A program made the position numbers and the translations under genes. The notes beneath the pieces are model-generated. The model saw only the letters and a program-made list of their open reading frames with translations, was not told where the DNA came from and searched no databases. Shown here piece after piece: positions 7,601-15,328 of a stretch of DNA of 64,000 nt (position 1 is the first letter of the stretch; every line of letters starts with the position of its first letter). Source of the DNA: Candidatus Acetothermia bacterium (GTDB lineage: Bacteria > Bipolaricaulota > Bipolaricaulia > Bipolaricaulales > Bipolaricaulaceae); contig JANLFW010000004.1 of assembly GCA_024653305.1 (NCBI GenBank), positions 36,507 to 100,506 on the forward strand. Reading direction: 5' to 3'.

Positions 7601-8257
7601 TCAGCGGGTGGGCAAAAGATAGAGGAAGATCGCGAAGTAGTGGCACATGCAGCCAGCGAGCACCATGAGGTGCCAGATCGCGTGGTTGAACGGGACACGT
7701 TTCCAAGCATAGAACACGATCCCCAACGTGTATACGACGCCGCCGGCAAGCAGGAGCGCGAGCGCCCCCAATGGAATGTGGGCGAGCACCTGATCAGAAG
7801 CCACGACCACCAGCCAGCCCATCACCACGTACGTGACCACCGAGAGCTTGCGCAGCCGCCCGAGAAAGACCGACTTGAACACGACACCGGCGATGGCCAT
7901 CGCCCACACCACCCCAAGGAGCGTCCAACCCCACGGCCCGCGCAGGCTGATCACCAGGAACGGCGTGTACGTACCGGCGATGAGAAGGTAGATCGCGGCG
8001 TGATCCACCACGCGGAAGAACGCCTTCACCCTGCGGTCGCGGAAGCCGTGGTACAGCGTGGACGCGAGGTGGGTGAGGACGAGGGTCGTCCCGTAGATGC
8101 TGAGGCTCGCGAGGCGCCAGGGGTCGCCCCCGCGCAGGGCGGCCAGGCTCACGAGGGCGGCGAGGCCGGCGAGGCTGAGGCCCGTCCCCACCGCGTGGGT
8201 GACCGCGTTCGCGATCTCCTCGCCCTCCGTGTACTCGGGTAACTCCGGGCTTCTCAT
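7601..8257 (-). CDS. hemolysin III / PAQR-family membrane protein
   Basis: A 218-residue seven-helix protein of the HlyIII (YqfA, COG1272) family. It shows the conserved metal-site residues: E-x-x-N-A-x-T-H near the N-terminus, S-T-L-Y-H-G-F after helix 2, the D-H-A-A-I-Y-L-L-I-A-G-T-Y-T-P region, and H-A-I-W-H near the C-terminus. The family is related to PAQR receptors and is thought to act in membrane lipid homeostasis; a haemolytic role is doubtful. A -10-like TAAAAT lies on the minus strand at 8299-8294. It is separated from the upstream acyltransferase by 133 bases in which I see no gene. Confidence 0.9.
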   Translation of the reverse strand: MRSPELPEYTEGEEIANAVTHAVGTGLSLAGLAALVSLAALRGGDPWRLASLSIYGTTLVLTHLASTLYHGFRDRRVKAFFRVVDHAAIYLLIAGTYTPFLVISLRGPWGWTLLGVVWAMAIAGVVFKSVFLGRLRKLSVVTYVVMGWLVVVASDQVLAHIPLGALALLLAGGVVYTLGIVFYAWKRVPFNHAIWHLMVLAGCMCHYFAIFLYLLPTR

Positions 8258-8390
8258 GGCAGCATCAACGTTTTCAAGCTCCCTGGAGTCACTATTTTAC
8301 TGGAATGACACGGTCCATGGCCGTTTCCCCCTTGCGCGACGCGTTTTGACCGGAGTCCAACGCCCGTGTCCCGGCGCGCTCGGACGGATT

Positions 8391-9500
8391 TCAGGGTTCC
8401 GCAAGCGCGACCTCGCTGTAGCCCGATCGGCAGGGAGGCCCGGCGGTGTGCCACAGGCGGCGGGCGTGGAGGTCGATGATCACCGACAGGACCGTGTGGT
8501 ACTGGGCGTGATCCGGGAAGGCCGGGCTCGGATGGCGGCATACGGAGTCGGGGAAGCCCAGGTGATCGCGGAGGAAGTCCTGCAGGGCCTCCGCAGCAAT
8601 CGGTCCTTGGGCGGCGGCGTGGCCGAGGAGTTCGGTGAGCCGCGCCTGGCGGAGGTAGGTGGAGTGCCGCTCCTCAGCGAGCGGCTGGACGAGCCCCAGA
8701 CGCTCTGGGGCCAGAAAATGGTTGGCGTGGACGAGGAAGCCTTGCTGCGGCTCCCACCGCAGGGCCCCGGTCGGGGCGCGCTCCAGGTCCACCGCCGCCC
8801 CCTGGCCGGGACGTCCGGCCTGCCCGAGGAGGAAGTTGGCCGATCCAGGAGATCCGTCTGACTCCACCGTTGCCACTGCCTCGTCCAAGGTGCGGGCGTT
8901 CAAGACCTGCCAGCACCGCACGTGGAACGGGACACCCTCCCGTTCCCAGCGGTCGAGGTGGGACACGAGGCCGGTCACGCATAGGCCCACCCCGGCCGAG
9001 TTGAGCCCGATCTTGCCCCCGGCGATCCCGGCCTCGGTGAAGCACAGGACTGCGAGGTCCTCCCCTCGGATCCGCAGCCACAGCTCGGCCACCCCGGGGA
9101 ACCAGTCCCAGTTCTCCCCCAGGATCAGGTGTCCCTCCTGGACGTGCTCGGGCAGGGCAGCGAACGCGGTGCACGCGCTCCCGCCCAGCCCCTGGCGCAC
9201 GAACTCCCCGTAGAAGAGCTCGTACCGGGCGTTGAGCGCCATCAGGGGGAGGAGGGGCAGGCCAGACCCGGCGGCCAAACCGCCAACCATCGCCGCGTAG
9301 CCGGAGAACCCCGTCCGGATGCGTTCGAGGTGGACCCGCGCCCGCCGCAGGACCTCGTCCCGCGACAGCCCCAGTTCGTCCCGAAACCGGCGGAAGTACA
9401 GGTCTAGGTTGTGCTCGATCAGGGCCTTGGCCCGGCGACCGTGCTCATAACCCACCTCGTACGGTTCGCCGGCCAGGTCGAGGACGGGAACGGCCCTCAT
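8391..9500 (-). CDS. C45-family acyltransferase/peptidase (isopenicillin N acyltransferase-like)
   Basis: A 369-residue Ntn-hydrolase of the acyl-CoA:6-aminopenicillanic acid acyltransferase / C45 peptidase family. These proteins usually self-cleave just before a nucleophilic Cys; here the candidate is the Cys in G-S-A-C-T-A-F-A near residue 108. Other landmarks are G-E-N-W-D-W after it, the G-L-N-S-A-G-V-G-L-C-V-T-G-L segment, and S-A-N-F-L-L-G. The real substrate is unknown; bacterial members are generally amide hydrolases. The start ATG overlaps the stop of the upstream GNAT gene (ATGA), so the two are translationally coupled. Confidence 0.84.
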   Translation of the reverse strand: MRAVPVLDLAGEPYEVGYEHGRRAKALIEHNLDLYFRRFRDELGLSRDEVLRRARVHLERIRTGFSGYAAMVGGLAAGSGLPLLPLMALNARYELFYGEFVRQGLGGSACTAFAALPEHVQEGHLILGENWDWFPGVAELWLRIRGEDLAVLCFTEAGIAGGKIGLNSAGVGLCVTGLVSHLDRWEREGVPFHVRCWQVLNARTLDEAVATVESDGSPGSANFLLGQAGRPGQGAAVDLERAPTGALRWEPQQGFLVHANHFLAPERLGLVQPLAEERHSTYLRQARLTELLGHAAAQGPIAAEALQDFLRDHLGFPDSVCRHPSPAFPDHAQYHTVLSVIIDLHARRLWHTAGPPCRSGYSEVALAEP

Positions 9501-10369
9501 CCCGTGCCTGCGAGGCTCTTCTCGAACTCGATCCACGCCGGCTGGCGCACGAACCCAAGCCGAACGTTGATCGCCAGCATCCGCTCGTTGGTGGTGGCAT
9601 TCCACGTCTTGATCAGCCTGTAGCCGTGGTCCCGCGCGTACTCGATGGTCTTGAGCTTGAGGGCCACCGCCACCCCCCGGCCGCGGTACTCCCGCCGCAC
9701 CCCGGTCAGGCCCTGATACAGGTGCTCCGGCTCCTCCTTGTTCCGGCTGAGGAAGCTCTCCCCGATGTAGCGGTCCCCGTCCTTGGCCACGAAGTACCCG
9801 TCGAGCAGGGTGTTGGGGTGCTCGATGAGGTTGCGTACGAACTCGTCCATGGGTGGGGGCGTGTACGGCGTGTGCGCGGGGACGTCGGCCATCGCCGTGG
9901 TGTGGAGATCGTACGCCTTCTCCAGCCACTTCGGGTCCCGCTCCTTCTCCTCGGCCAGGGTGGTGATGGTGATGCCCTCCCGATCCATGCGCTTGGTGTA
10001 CCCCTGAAACGGGGCGAAGTCAAAGCTTTGTACGTCAAGGCGGGACTCCCAGCTTCGCATCGCCTCGCGGAACCCGCGGTTCTCGAGGAAGGCGATGCTC
10101 CCGGGCATCGTCTCCCGGGCCGAGGTGTTGATGAGCACGGCCCCGAGCCCCAGAAGGTCGGCGAGGATCCGGTCATAGAGGAGGGTACCGATCCCCTGCC
10201 GTTGGTGGGCAGGGTGGACCTCGACCCACATCCAAAACCGCCCGGGATGGAAGCGGTGGGGCATGTGGTGGTAGACCCCGTGGCCCACGATCCGGCCGGC
10301 CACCTCCGCCACGTACCGCCGGAGCACGTACGCGGTTCCCGCAAATTCCCGGATATGGAGAGCGCACAT
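9497..10369 (-). CDS. tandem GNAT-family N-acetyltransferase
   Basis: A 290-residue protein with two GNAT domains. The first has the acetyl-CoA loop H-Q-R-Q-G-I-G-T-L-L-Y (near residue 56); the second has R-R-E-Y-R-G-R-G-V-A-V-A-L (near residue 225) and ends with W-N-A-T-T-N-E-R-M-L-A-I-N-V-R-L-G-F, typical of the C-terminal domain. The substrate is unknown. Domain 1 looks short: the usual first strand and helices before the central sheet are missing, and the frame is open upstream into rsmI with no ATG, GTG or TTG. The annotated ATG has a weak AGAGG site, so the N-terminus may be truncated. Confidence 0.83.
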   Translation of the reverse strand: MCALHIREFAGTAYVLRRYVAEVAGRIVGHGVYHHMPHRFHPGRFWMWVEVHPAHQRQGIGTLLYDRILADLLGLGAVLINTSARETMPGSIAFLENRGFREAMRSWESRLDVQSFDFAPFQGYTKRMDREGITITTLAEEKERDPKWLEKAYDLHTTAMADVPAHTPYTPPPMDEFVRNLIEHPNTLLDGYFVAKDGDRYIGESFLSRNKEEPEHLYQGLTGVRREYRGRGVAVALKLKTIEYARDHGYRLIKTWNATTNERMLAINVRLGFVRQPAWIEFEKSLAGTG

Positions 10370-10392
10370 AACGGCCTCTAGCGGTCGCCATC

Positions 10393-11250
10393 TTAGCCAA
10401 GGGCTTCGTCCCCCTCCACCGGAGGGGGGCCGTGGATGCCCCGGTATACGGTGCGCCGGGGAACTCCCAACCGCCGGGCCGTCTCGGCCCGCGCCTCCTT
10501 CGGGGTGAGGCCTTGGGCAAGGAGCCCGTGGTAGAGGTCGCGGACGGCCTCCGGGGTGGAGGGTGGGGTTGGCCGAGCGGAACCGATGAGGACCACCACC
10601 TCCCCCTTCACCTCCCCGCGGGCCATCAGGGCCGCGTGGACCTCCTGAGCCGTCCCGCGCACGAACTCCTCGTGAAGCTTGGTGAGCTCCCGGGCCACCA
10701 CCACCGGCCGGTCAGGGTACAGCTCGGCCAGGATGCCCAAGGTGGCCACGATCCGGTGTGGGGAGTCGTAGGCAACCGCGGTGCAGTCCAGGTCCCGAAG
10801 GCCTTCCAGTACCCGCCGGCGGGGCCCGATCGGGCGGGGAAGGTGCCCGAGGAACAAGAACCGGTCGGGGGGAAGGCCTGAGGCCACCAGGGCGGCCACC
10901 GCCGCGGTGGGACCGGGGATGGGCACCACGGGAATCCCTTCCCGAACACATGCCCGTACTAAGGGATACCCAGGGTCGGAAATGAGGGGGGTCCCCGCAT
11001 CCGAAACGAGGGCTACATCCTTCCCTTCCCGGAGGAGGCGGAGCACCCCTTCCACCCGCTCCGCCTCCACCCCCTGGTAGAGGCTCGGGGCGAACGGGGT
11101 GTGGATGCCGTAGTGGGCGAGGAGCCTCCGCGTGCGGCGGGAGTCCTCCCCCACGATCACGTCCACCTCGCGGAGGATCCGCAGCACCCGCAGGGTCACG
11201 TCTTCCAAGTTCCCGATGGGGGTGGAACAGATGTACAGGATACCGGCCAC
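10393..11250 (-). CDS. rsmI: 16S rRNA 2'-O-ribose C1402 methyltransferase
   Basis: A 285-residue tetrapyrrole-methylase-fold enzyme that methylates the ribose of C1402 in 16S rRNA with S-adenosylmethionine. Signature segments are C-S-T-P-I-G-N-L-E-D near the start, V-G-E-D-S-R-R-T, V-S-D-A-G-T-P-L-I-S-D-P-G and P-I-P-G-P-T-A-A-V-A-A-L. The C-terminal helical part includes G-L-T-P-K-E-A. The start is GTG at 11250, only 5 bases after a TATAAT, so the mRNA is probably leaderless. It heads a minus-strand unit with the GNAT and acyltransferase genes. Confidence 0.95.
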   Translation of the reverse strand: MAGILYICSTPIGNLEDVTLRVLRILREVDVIVGEDSRRTRRLLAHYGIHTPFAPSLYQGVEAERVEGVLRLLREGKDVALVSDAGTPLISDPGYPLVRACVREGIPVVPIPGPTAAVAALVASGLPPDRFLFLGHLPRPIGPRRRVLEGLRDLDCTAVAYDSPHRIVATLGILAELYPDRPVVVARELTKLHEEFVRGTAQEVHAALMARGEVKGEVVVLIGSARPTPPSTPEAVRDLYHGLLAQGLTPKEARAETARRLGVPRRTVYRGIHGPPPVEGDEALG

Positions 11251-11255
11251 GGCAG

Positions 11256-11261
11256 ATTATA
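11256..11261 (-). promoter_or_regulatory. -10 element of rsmI (leaderless promoter)
   Basis: A perfect TATAAT on the minus strand ends 5 bases before the rsmI GTG. Transcription would begin at or within the start codon. No -35 match and no ribosome binding site can be seen. The divergent prfB starts 49 bases away. Confidence 0.6.
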
Positions 11262-11299
11262 GCTTGCGGTCTTTCCCGAACCGGGCTAAGTTCCTTCTC

Positions 11300-12379
11300 A
11301 TGGAGCGGCTGCGCGACCTCAAGGAGCAATTGGAGCGCCTGGAACGGCGGCTGAACCTGGACGCGTTGCGAAAGCGGGTGGCGGTGATCGAGGCGGACAT
11401 GGCCCGCCCCGGGTTCTGGGAAGACCGGGCGGCCGCCCAGGGCAAGGTCCAGGAGCTGGAGGCGGCCAAGGAGCGGCTGCAGGAGTTCAGGGCGCTCGTG
11501 GCCGAGCTCGAGGAGGCCGAGGTCCTGTGGCAGCTGGCGGAAGAGGAAGGGGACGAGGCGGCCAAGGCCGAGGCGGAGGGGCGCCTCACCGCTCTCGCCG
11601 AGGCGGTGGAGCGGGCCCGGCTCCAGTTCCTCCTCAGCGGCCCGTACGACCGCAACGACTGCTTCCTCGCCCTCAACGCCGGGGCCGGGGGGACCGACGC
11701 CCAAGACTGGACGCAGTTGCTCCTCCGGATGTACACCCGATTTTGCGAACGCAATGGGTTCCAAGTACGGCTGGTGGACGAAACCCCTGGTGAGGAGGCC
11801 GGGCTCAAGTCGGCGACCCTGGAGGTGCGGGGGCGGTACGCGTACGGCCTCCTCCGGGGGGAGACCGGAATCCACCGCCTTGTGCGCATCTCCCCGTTCG
11901 ATGCCGCCCGTCGCCGTCATACCTCGTTCGCCTCGGTCACCGTGACCCCGGTGGTCCCCGAGGAGGACGTGGACATCGCCGAGGAGGACATCAAAATCGA
12001 TTCGTTCCGGGCCGGCGGCCCCGGCGGCCAGCACATGCAGAAGAACGAGACCGCGGTCCGGATCACCCACCTCCCCACGGGGATCGTCGTGTCCTGCCAA
12101 AACGAACGTTCCCAGCACCAGAATAAGCTGACCGCCCTCCGCATCCTGCGGGCGCGCCTGCGGGCCCTCCTGGAGAAGGAGCAGGCGAAGAAGCTCGAGG
12201 AACTGAGGGGGGAACTGGCCGACATCGAGTGGGGACACCAGATCCGGTCCTACGTGCTCCAGCCCTACCAGCTCGTCAAGGACCACCGCACCGAGGTCGA
12301 GGTGGGGAACGTCGAGAGCGTGCTGGACGGGGAGCTATGGCCGTTCATCTGGGCGTGGCTGGAGAGCGGTAAGGGCTAG
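11300..12379 (+). CDS. prfB: peptide chain release factor 2
   Basis: RF2 (359 residues) reads UGA and UAA stop codons. The anticodon-like tripeptide S-P-F occurs in R-I-S-P-F-D, and the catalytic G-G-Q in G-G-P-G-G-Q-H. The N-terminal helix is followed by the usual E-x-x-M-A-R-P-G-F-W segment. The ATG at 11300 is used because the protein then starts at the family helix. Unlike E. coli prfB there is no internal UGA with a frameshift signal near codon 26; the frame is continuous. The gap to divergent rsmI is 49 bases, with a weak TAAGTT 7 bases before the ATG. Confidence 0.95.
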   Translation: MERLRDLKEQLERLERRLNLDALRKRVAVIEADMARPGFWEDRAAAQGKVQELEAAKERLQEFRALVAELEEAEVLWQLAEEEGDEAAKAEAEGRLTALAEAVERARLQFLLSGPYDRNDCFLALNAGAGGTDAQDWTQLLLRMYTRFCERNGFQVRLVDETPGEEAGLKSATLEVRGRYAYGLLRGETGIHRLVRISPFDAARRRHTSFASVTVTPVVPEEDVDIAEEDIKIDSFRAGGPGGQHMQKNETAVRITHLPTGIVVSCQNERSQHQNKLTALRILRARLRALLEKEQAKKLEELRGELADIEWGHQIRSYVLQPYQLVKDHRTEVEVGNVESVLDGELWPFIWAWLESGKG

Positions 12380-12386
12380 CACTCTC

Positions 12387-12411
12387 GTCACGCATCGCCC
12401 TCACGCGTGAC
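12387..12411. terminator. possible bidirectional terminator hairpin
   Basis: GTCACGC (12387-12393) pairs with GCGTGAC (12405-12411) around an 11-base loop, exactly between the convergent ends of prfB and the amidase gene. There is no T-run on either side, so the evidence is mainly location. Confidence 0.33.
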
Positions 12412-12421
12412 GGGTCACCGG

Positions 12422-13063
12422 TCAAGGTCCGCCGAGGAAGGCGAGGATGCCCTGCAAGATGCCGCGGGCGACCTTTCCCTGGTACAGGGACGAGGTAAGC
12501 CGATCGCGTTCCTCGGGGCAGGTGAGGTAGCCCACCTCCACCAGCACCGCCGGGAGCTTGGTGCGGCTGAGGTACAGGGGCTGGGATCGCACGCCGCGGT
12601 CGGTGGCCCCGGTGGCGCGTACCAGCGCCTGCTGGACCTCGGCCGCCAAGCGAAAGCTCGGGTCGTCGGGCCGGCGGGTGCTGTCCACCCACGTCTCCAC
12701 CCCGCAGATCCCCTTGTCCGCGGACGCGTTGGCGTGGATGGACAGGTACAGGGCCGCCCCCACCTGGTCGGCCAGGCCGACCCGGTCTTTCAGCTCGACG
12801 TACCGATCGGAGGCCCGGGTCAGGACCACCTCCAGCCGCGGCTCCCACCGGGCGAGGGCAAAGAGGTGCAGGGCAATGGCCAGGTTCACGTCCTTTTCTT
12901 TCACCCCGGCCACGACCGCGCCCGAGTCGTGATCACCGTGTCCGGCGTCCACCACCACCACGACCGCGCCCGGTCGGGTGAGGGGTTGGCGGAGGCTTCC
13001 GGTGAGGCCGAGGGTGAGGAGGAACAGGATCACCACCAGGACCAGCACGTGCAGCCGCGGCAT
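12422..13063 (-). CDS. N-acetylmuramoyl-L-alanine amidase
   Basis: A 213-residue exported amidase_3 enzyme that cleaves the bond between N-acetylmuramic acid and L-Ala in peptidoglycan. An N-terminal membrane anchor or signal (H-V-L-V-L-V-V-I-L-F-L-L-T-L-G-L) is followed by V-D-A-G-H-G-D-H-D-S-G with the first zinc ligand, E-K-D-V-N-L as the second, S-I-H-A-N-A as the third, and E-V-G-Y-L-T with the catalytic glutamate. It has no AMIN or SPOR domain, so it is a minimal catalytic unit. A TAGCAT lies 6 bases before the ATG. Confidence 0.93.
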   Translation of the reverse strand: MPRLHVLVLVVILFLLTLGLTGSLRQPLTRPGAVVVVVDAGHGDHDSGAVVAGVKEKDVNLAIALHLFALARWEPRLEVVLTRASDRYVELKDRVGLADQVGAALYLSIHANASADKGICGVETWVDSTRRPDDPSFRLAAEVQQALVRATGATDRGVRSQPLYLSRTKLPAVLVEVGYLTCPEERDRLTSSLYQGKVARGILQGILAFLGGP

Positions 13064-13069
13064 GGCCCG

Positions 13070-13075
13070 ATGCTA
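13070..13075 (-). promoter_or_regulatory. possible -10 element of the amidase gene
   Basis: TAGCAT on the minus strand ends 6 bases before the amidase ATG (13063). The spacing fits a leaderless transcript like that of rsmI, but the hexamer is only a partial match. Confidence 0.35.
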
Positions 13076-13155
13076 CGGGGGCCATGGCGAGCCTGCCAGG
13101 CGGGGTGTCCGCTCTCCGGCGTACCCGTGTGGGGACGGGGGTGGAAAGGGTGCTC

Positions 13156-13184
13156 TTGACGGGGAGGGTGAGCCGGGGTAGAGT
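13156..13184 (+). promoter_or_regulatory. promoter of feoAB
   Basis: TTGACG (13156-13161) is followed after 17 bases by TAGAGT (13179-13184), a clear sigma70-type pair. The feoA ATG is 12 bases further on, leaving a leader of about five bases. Confidence 0.65.
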
Positions 13185-13196
13185 TTCAGTTTGAAA
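13184..13196. promoter_or_regulatory. candidate iron-regulator operator before feoA
   Basis: The 13-base palindrome TTTCAGTTTGAAA runs from the -10 element to the base before the feoA ATG, exactly where a repressor would block the promoter. It shares the core TTTGAA with the larger palindrome before znuA. A Fur- or DtxR-type regulator is expected but none is encoded in the window. Confidence 0.42.
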
Positions 13197-13445
13197 ATGA
13201 GTATCGATTTTTGCTGGCGATCGCTGGACGCCCTCCCCCCCGGCCAGCCGGGGCGGGTGGTGGCCATCGGCGGCGGCCGGGGCCTCGCCCTGCGCTTGCG
13301 CAGCTTGGGCATCCGCCCCGGGGCAGTGGTGCGCACGGTGGCCCAGGGCCCCTGGCGGGGGCCGGTGCTCTTGGAGGTGGACGGATGCCGGGTCGCCCTC
13401 GGCCGCGGCATCGCCCGCCGGATCTTCGTCCAGCCTCTGCCGTGA
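13197..13445 (+). CDS. feoA: ferrous iron transport protein A
   Basis: An 82-residue FeoA-type SH3-fold protein that assists FeoB in Fe2+ uptake. Family features are the early L-x-x-L-P-P-G-Q-P-G-R-V-V-A-I, then L-R-L-R-S-L-G-I-R-P-G and the C-terminal hydrophobic strand R-R-I-F-V. The ATG at 13197 is preferred to a TTG two codons upstream because it lies 12 bases from the -10. The stop overlaps the GTG of feoB (GTGA), so the two are coupled. Confidence 0.9.
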   Translation: MSIDFCWRSLDALPPGQPGRVVAIGGGRGLALRLRSLGIRPGAVVRTVAQGPWRGPVLLEVDGCRVALGRGIARRIFVQPLP

Positions 13446-15328
13446 ACGTCCGTCGCATCGCCCTCGTCGGCCAGCCCAACTCCGGAAAATCCACCCTGTT
13501 CAACGCCCTCGTGGGCTGGCGCGCCGTGGCCTCCAACTTCCCCGGCACCACCGTGGAAATCCTGCGGGGAGGGTCCCACATGGCCGGCCAACCAGTGGAG
13601 GTCGTGGACCTCCCCGGCACCTACTCCCTGTCCTCCGGCGACCGGGCCGAGGAAGTGACCCGGGCCTTCCTCACCTCCGGCGAAGTGGACGCCGTAGTCC
13701 ACGCGATCGACGCGTCCCTCCTCTCCCGGTCCCTTGAGCTTACCCTGGAGCTCGCCGAACTGGCGATCCCAATGGTGCTGTGCCTCAACATGATGGACGA
13801 GGCACGGCGCAAAGGCGTCGCCGTCGACCAGGAGAAGCTGGCCCAGCTCCTTGGGGTACCGGTGGTGGCCACGGTGGCCACCCGGGGGGTAGGCCTCCCC
13901 GCCCTCCTCGCCGCCCTGCCCAACGCCCGTCCCGCCAACCCACCCCGCTATTCGGCCGACGTGGAGCAAGCGTTGACCACAGTGGAGAACGCCTTGGCCT
14001 CCGTCCATACCGGCCTTCCCCCGAGGTACATGGCGATCCAGGCCCTGGCTGGAGCCCCACTCCCAGACGTCCCCCCCGCGGCCACGGCCCAAGTCCACGC
14101 GGTGCGGGAGGCCCTGGCCCGAACCCGGGGCGAGGACCCCGCCCTCGTGCTCGCCGACGAACGCCACGCCCAAGCGGTGCGCACCTTCGAGGCCGTGGCC
14201 CAGGTGACCCACGCCCACCTGGACTGGCGGGACCAGGCCGACTCGGTCCTCATGCACCGCTACCTGGGCTACCCCATCCTGGGGTTGGTCCTGTTCGCCC
14301 TGTTCTGGATCGTGTTTCAGGTGGGGAGCACCCTGGAGAGGCTCCTCCGGGAACCCCTTTCCGGGCTGACCGAGGCGTTGGCCGGGGCGGTGGGGCCGGG
14401 GGCATGGGGGCAGGTGGCGGTGGGGGCGATGGAAGGGCTGTGGGCCGGGCTCGCCCTCGTGCTCCCCTACCTCGTGCCGTTCCTTCTCCTCCTCGCCCTC
14501 CTCGAGGACGTGGGGTACCTGCCCCGGGCCGCGTTCCTCCTGGACGGGCTCATGCACCGCATGGGCCTGCACGGCAAAAGCGTGATCCCGTTCCTCCTCG
14601 GCTACGGCTGCTCGGTACCGGCGGTCCTGGCCACCCGGATCCTCGAGGACGATCGGGACCGTCTGGTCACCGCGGCGCTCGCGGTGATGGTGCCCTGCGC
14701 CGGTCGGGCCATCGTGGTGTTTGGGCTCGTGGGCCGGTTCATGGGCCCGCTTGTGGCGTTGGGGTTGTACCTCCTAAACGCCGCGGTGATCGCCGTTTCG
14801 GGCACACTGCTCCGGCGGTTCCTACCGGGGATGGGGCCTGGGTTGATCCTGGAAATCCCCCCCTATCGGCGGCCGGGGGGCCGCACCACCTTGGGCAAGG
14901 TGTGGCTGCGGCTGCGGGATTTTGTGGCCGTGGCCTGGCCCCTCCTCGTTGGGACGAGCGCCGTGTTCGCCCTGGCCGAGGCCCTGGGATGGGCAGGGGG
15001 CCTGAACGCCGGTGTACGGTTCCTCACGTGGCCGCTGGGCCTGCCCCCGGAGGCAGGGGTGCCCCTCGTGTTCGGCCTCCTCCGTAAAGAGCTCTCCCTC
15101 GTGATGCTCACCCAAGCCTTTGGCACGGCCGACCTCTCCGCCGTCCTTGCTCCAGGGCAGATGGTGATCTTCACTGTGTTCGTTCTGTTCTACATGCCGT
15201 GTGTGGCCACCTTGGCCGCCCTGGGGCGGGAACTGGGGCCCCGGCGCACCGGCCTTGTCTTCCTCGGCACCACCGGGGTCGCGCTCCTCGTGGGGCTTCT
15301 CCTTCGGGGCTTGGCGTCCCTGGCCTAG
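13442..15328 (+). CDS. feoB: ferrous iron transporter FeoB
   Basis: A 628-residue GTP-dependent Fe2+ permease of the inner membrane. The N-terminal G domain has G1 (G-Q-P-N-S-G-K-S), the switch F-P-G-T-T-V-E, G3 (D-L-P-G-T-Y) and G4 (N-M-M-D). A helical spacer precedes the membrane part with its two gate repeats, including G-Y-G-C-S-V-P-A and V-P-C-A-G-R. The C-terminal L-R-K-E-L-S-L-V-M-L-T and Y-M-P-C-V-A-T-L segments are typical. It is somewhat shorter than E. coli FeoB. Its stop shares the bases CTAG with the stop of the convergent znuB. Confidence 0.96.
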   Translation: MNVRRIALVGQPNSGKSTLFNALVGWRAVASNFPGTTVEILRGGSHMAGQPVEVVDLPGTYSLSSGDRAEEVTRAFLTSGEVDAVVHAIDASLLSRSLELTLELAELAIPMVLCLNMMDEARRKGVAVDQEKLAQLLGVPVVATVATRGVGLPALLAALPNARPANPPRYSADVEQALTTVENALASVHTGLPPRYMAIQALAGAPLPDVPPAATAQVHAVREALARTRGEDPALVLADERHAQAVRTFEAVAQVTHAHLDWRDQADSVLMHRYLGYPILGLVLFALFWIVFQVGSTLERLLREPLSGLTEALAGAVGPGAWGQVAVGAMEGLWAGLALVLPYLVPFLLLLALLEDVGYLPRAAFLLDGLMHRMGLHGKSVIPFLLGYGCSVPAVLATRILEDDRDRLVTAALAVMVPCAGRAIVVFGLVGRFMGPLVALGLYLLNAAVIAVSGTLLRRFLPGMGPGLILEIPPYRRPGGRTTLGKVWLRLRDFVAVAWPLLVGTSAVFALAEALGWAGGLNAGVRFLTWPLGLPPEAGVPLVFGLLRKELSLVMLTQAFGTADLSAVLAPGQMVIFTVFVLFYMPCVATLAALGRELGPRRTGLVFLGTTGVALLVGLLLRGLASLA

